Positions 5,750-5,986 of a DNA stretch of 5,986 nucleotides are shown here, one piece after another. The notes beneath the pieces are model-generated. The model worked only from the letters and a program-made list of their open reading frames with translations, searched no databases and was not told where the DNA came from. Source of the DNA: Xylophilus ampelinus (lineage in GTDB: Bacteria; Pseudomonadota; Gammaproteobacteria; Burkholderiales; Burkholderiaceae_C); assembly GCF_901875635.1 (NCBI RefSeq), contig NZ_CABFMN010000023.1, positions 1-5,986 of the forward strand, written 5' to 3'. Every line of letters begins with the position of its first letter. Within the stretch, counting starts at the first letter, position 1. A program made the translations under genes and the position numbers.

Positions 5750-5831
5750 GTGTCCGACCGGCTGCTTCGCAGCGATTGCGGTCTTTCGCTCGCTGCGAAC
5801 CTACGTCTACTTTCGGGCCACGAACGGACAC
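5750..5831. repeat. Possible small repeat element with terminal inverted repeats GTGTCCG/CGGACAC
   Basis: GTGTCCG (5750-5756) and CGGACAC (5825-5831) are perfect 7-bp inverted termini of an 82-base segment. Inside is a perfect 10-bp inverted repeat, TTCGCAGCGA (5766-5775) and TCGCTGCGAA (5790-5799). An alternative hairpin GCTGC-TTC-GCAGC (5761-5773) competes for the left arm. This layout is like a MITE or REP-type element. No flanking target duplication or second copy is visible in the window, so the assignment is tentative. Confidence 0.35.
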
Positions 5832-5986
5832 CATCTGAGAACGAATCGCGCGGAGCGATAGATCCTGGCTAGCTCGGGAGCTTGGCTCATGACTGATCCA
5901 CACTACAGTGGGCGATGTCCCGAGATCTGCTGAACGCGTGAATTGAAGGTGGCGGTTCCTTTCGCCCGCATGGAATCATGCGGGTG
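5807..5986 (-). pseudogene. Possible remnant of a tyrosine recombinase C-terminus
   Basis: Read leftward from the right edge on the minus strand, the first frame gives 27 codons containing HDSMRAKGTA and QISGH, then a TAG at 5905-5903. Past the stop the same frame continues with ARIYRSARF to a second stop at 5809-5807. In tyrosine recombinases the C-terminal end carries HDxRAKG, then LxGH, then a YxR-type tyrosine. The order is right, but HDSMR has one residue too many, the frame is interrupted, and GH-to-Y spacing is too long, so any such gene would be dead. It is open at the window edge. The match is short and could be coincidence. Confidence 0.2.
5963..5986. terminator. Strong hairpin at the right edge
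   Basis: CCCGCATG (5965-5972) pairs perfectly with CATGCGGG (5977-5984) around a GAAT loop; adding one G-U and one C-G pair extends the stem to 10 bp. Whether a U-run follows on the plus strand lies outside the window. No U-run is present on the minus-strand side. It may be a terminator or part of a repeat; which cannot be told here. Confidence 0.35.

Larger units (their letters stand above)
5691..5986. other. Noncoding tail with several inverted repeats and no intact gene
   Basis: No reading frame of credible length or family resemblance spans these 296 bases. The segment instead holds a direct repeat of GGTCAG (5701 and 5731), a 10-bp inverted repeat at 5766-5799, short palindromes at 5845-5859 (ATCGC/GCGAT) and 5871-5882 (AGCTC/GAGCT), and a strong hairpin at the right edge. 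No U-rich terminator follows the LysR stop. The density of palindromes suggests mobile-element debris or an intergenic repeat family. Confidence 0.5.

Noticed and set aside
5691..5986. CRISPR array, tRNA or other standard RNA gene in the tail
   Set aside because: No regularly spaced repeat and no cloverleaf or conserved tRNA loops could be found; the palindromes are of different sequence.
1..5986. A novel defence or mobile system
   Set aside because: All intact genes belong to common metabolic, transport or regulatory families; apart from the weak recombinase trace nothing suggests nucleases, toxins, reverse transcriptases or similar.

Overview
The window is a GC-rich piece of a bacterial chromosome. 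Its gene set (a Bug/TctC-type solute receptor, a TauD/TfdA-type dioxygenase, an NDP-forming acyl-CoA synthetase and two divergent LysR regulators) fits a betaproteobacterium, most likely Burkholderiales. Bug receptors are strongly expanded in Bordetella, Achromobacter, Cupriavidus, Variovorax and relatives. The genus cannot be fixed from the sequence alone.

Layout. Positions 1-2220 hold three genes on the minus strand, read right to left: a TauD/TfdA-family Fe(II)/2-oxoglutarate dioxygenase (2220-1339), a periplasmic Bug-family substrate-binding protein (1271-285), and the N-terminal part of an ADP-forming-type acyl-CoA synthetase whose CoA-binding domain begins at 279 and runs off the left edge. 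Gaps of 67 and 5 bases suggest one operon. A perfect 9-bp hairpin lies in the first gap. A LysR regulator (2369-3310, plus strand) diverges from the operon across a 148-base intergenic region. A second divergent pair follows: a YeiH-family membrane protein (4643-3528, minus; putative sulfite/sulfate exporter family) and a YeiE/CysL-like LysR regulator (4758-5690, plus). Their 114-base intergenic region contains a textbook LysR box (T-N11-A inside a 6-bp perfect dyad). The two LysR units flank a 217-base convergent gap with a long imperfect hairpin. The last 296 bases have no intact gene. They hold several inverted repeats and a weak trace of a decayed tyrosine recombinase on the minus strand.

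How the genes may work together. Inference: the first operon imports an organic acid or sulfonate (Bug receptor), oxidises it (dioxygenase) and activates a product as a CoA thioester (acyl-CoA synthetase), under its divergent LysR. The dioxygenase keeps positional equivalents of TauD residues for iron, 2-oxoglutarate and sulfonate binding. If its substrate is a sulfonate it would release sulfite, and the neighbouring YeiH/YeiE-like pair would then be the matching sulfite detection and export module. This link is plausible but unproven. The region otherwise looks like ordinary betaproteobacterial catabolic accessory DNA, and I see no clear new type of system.
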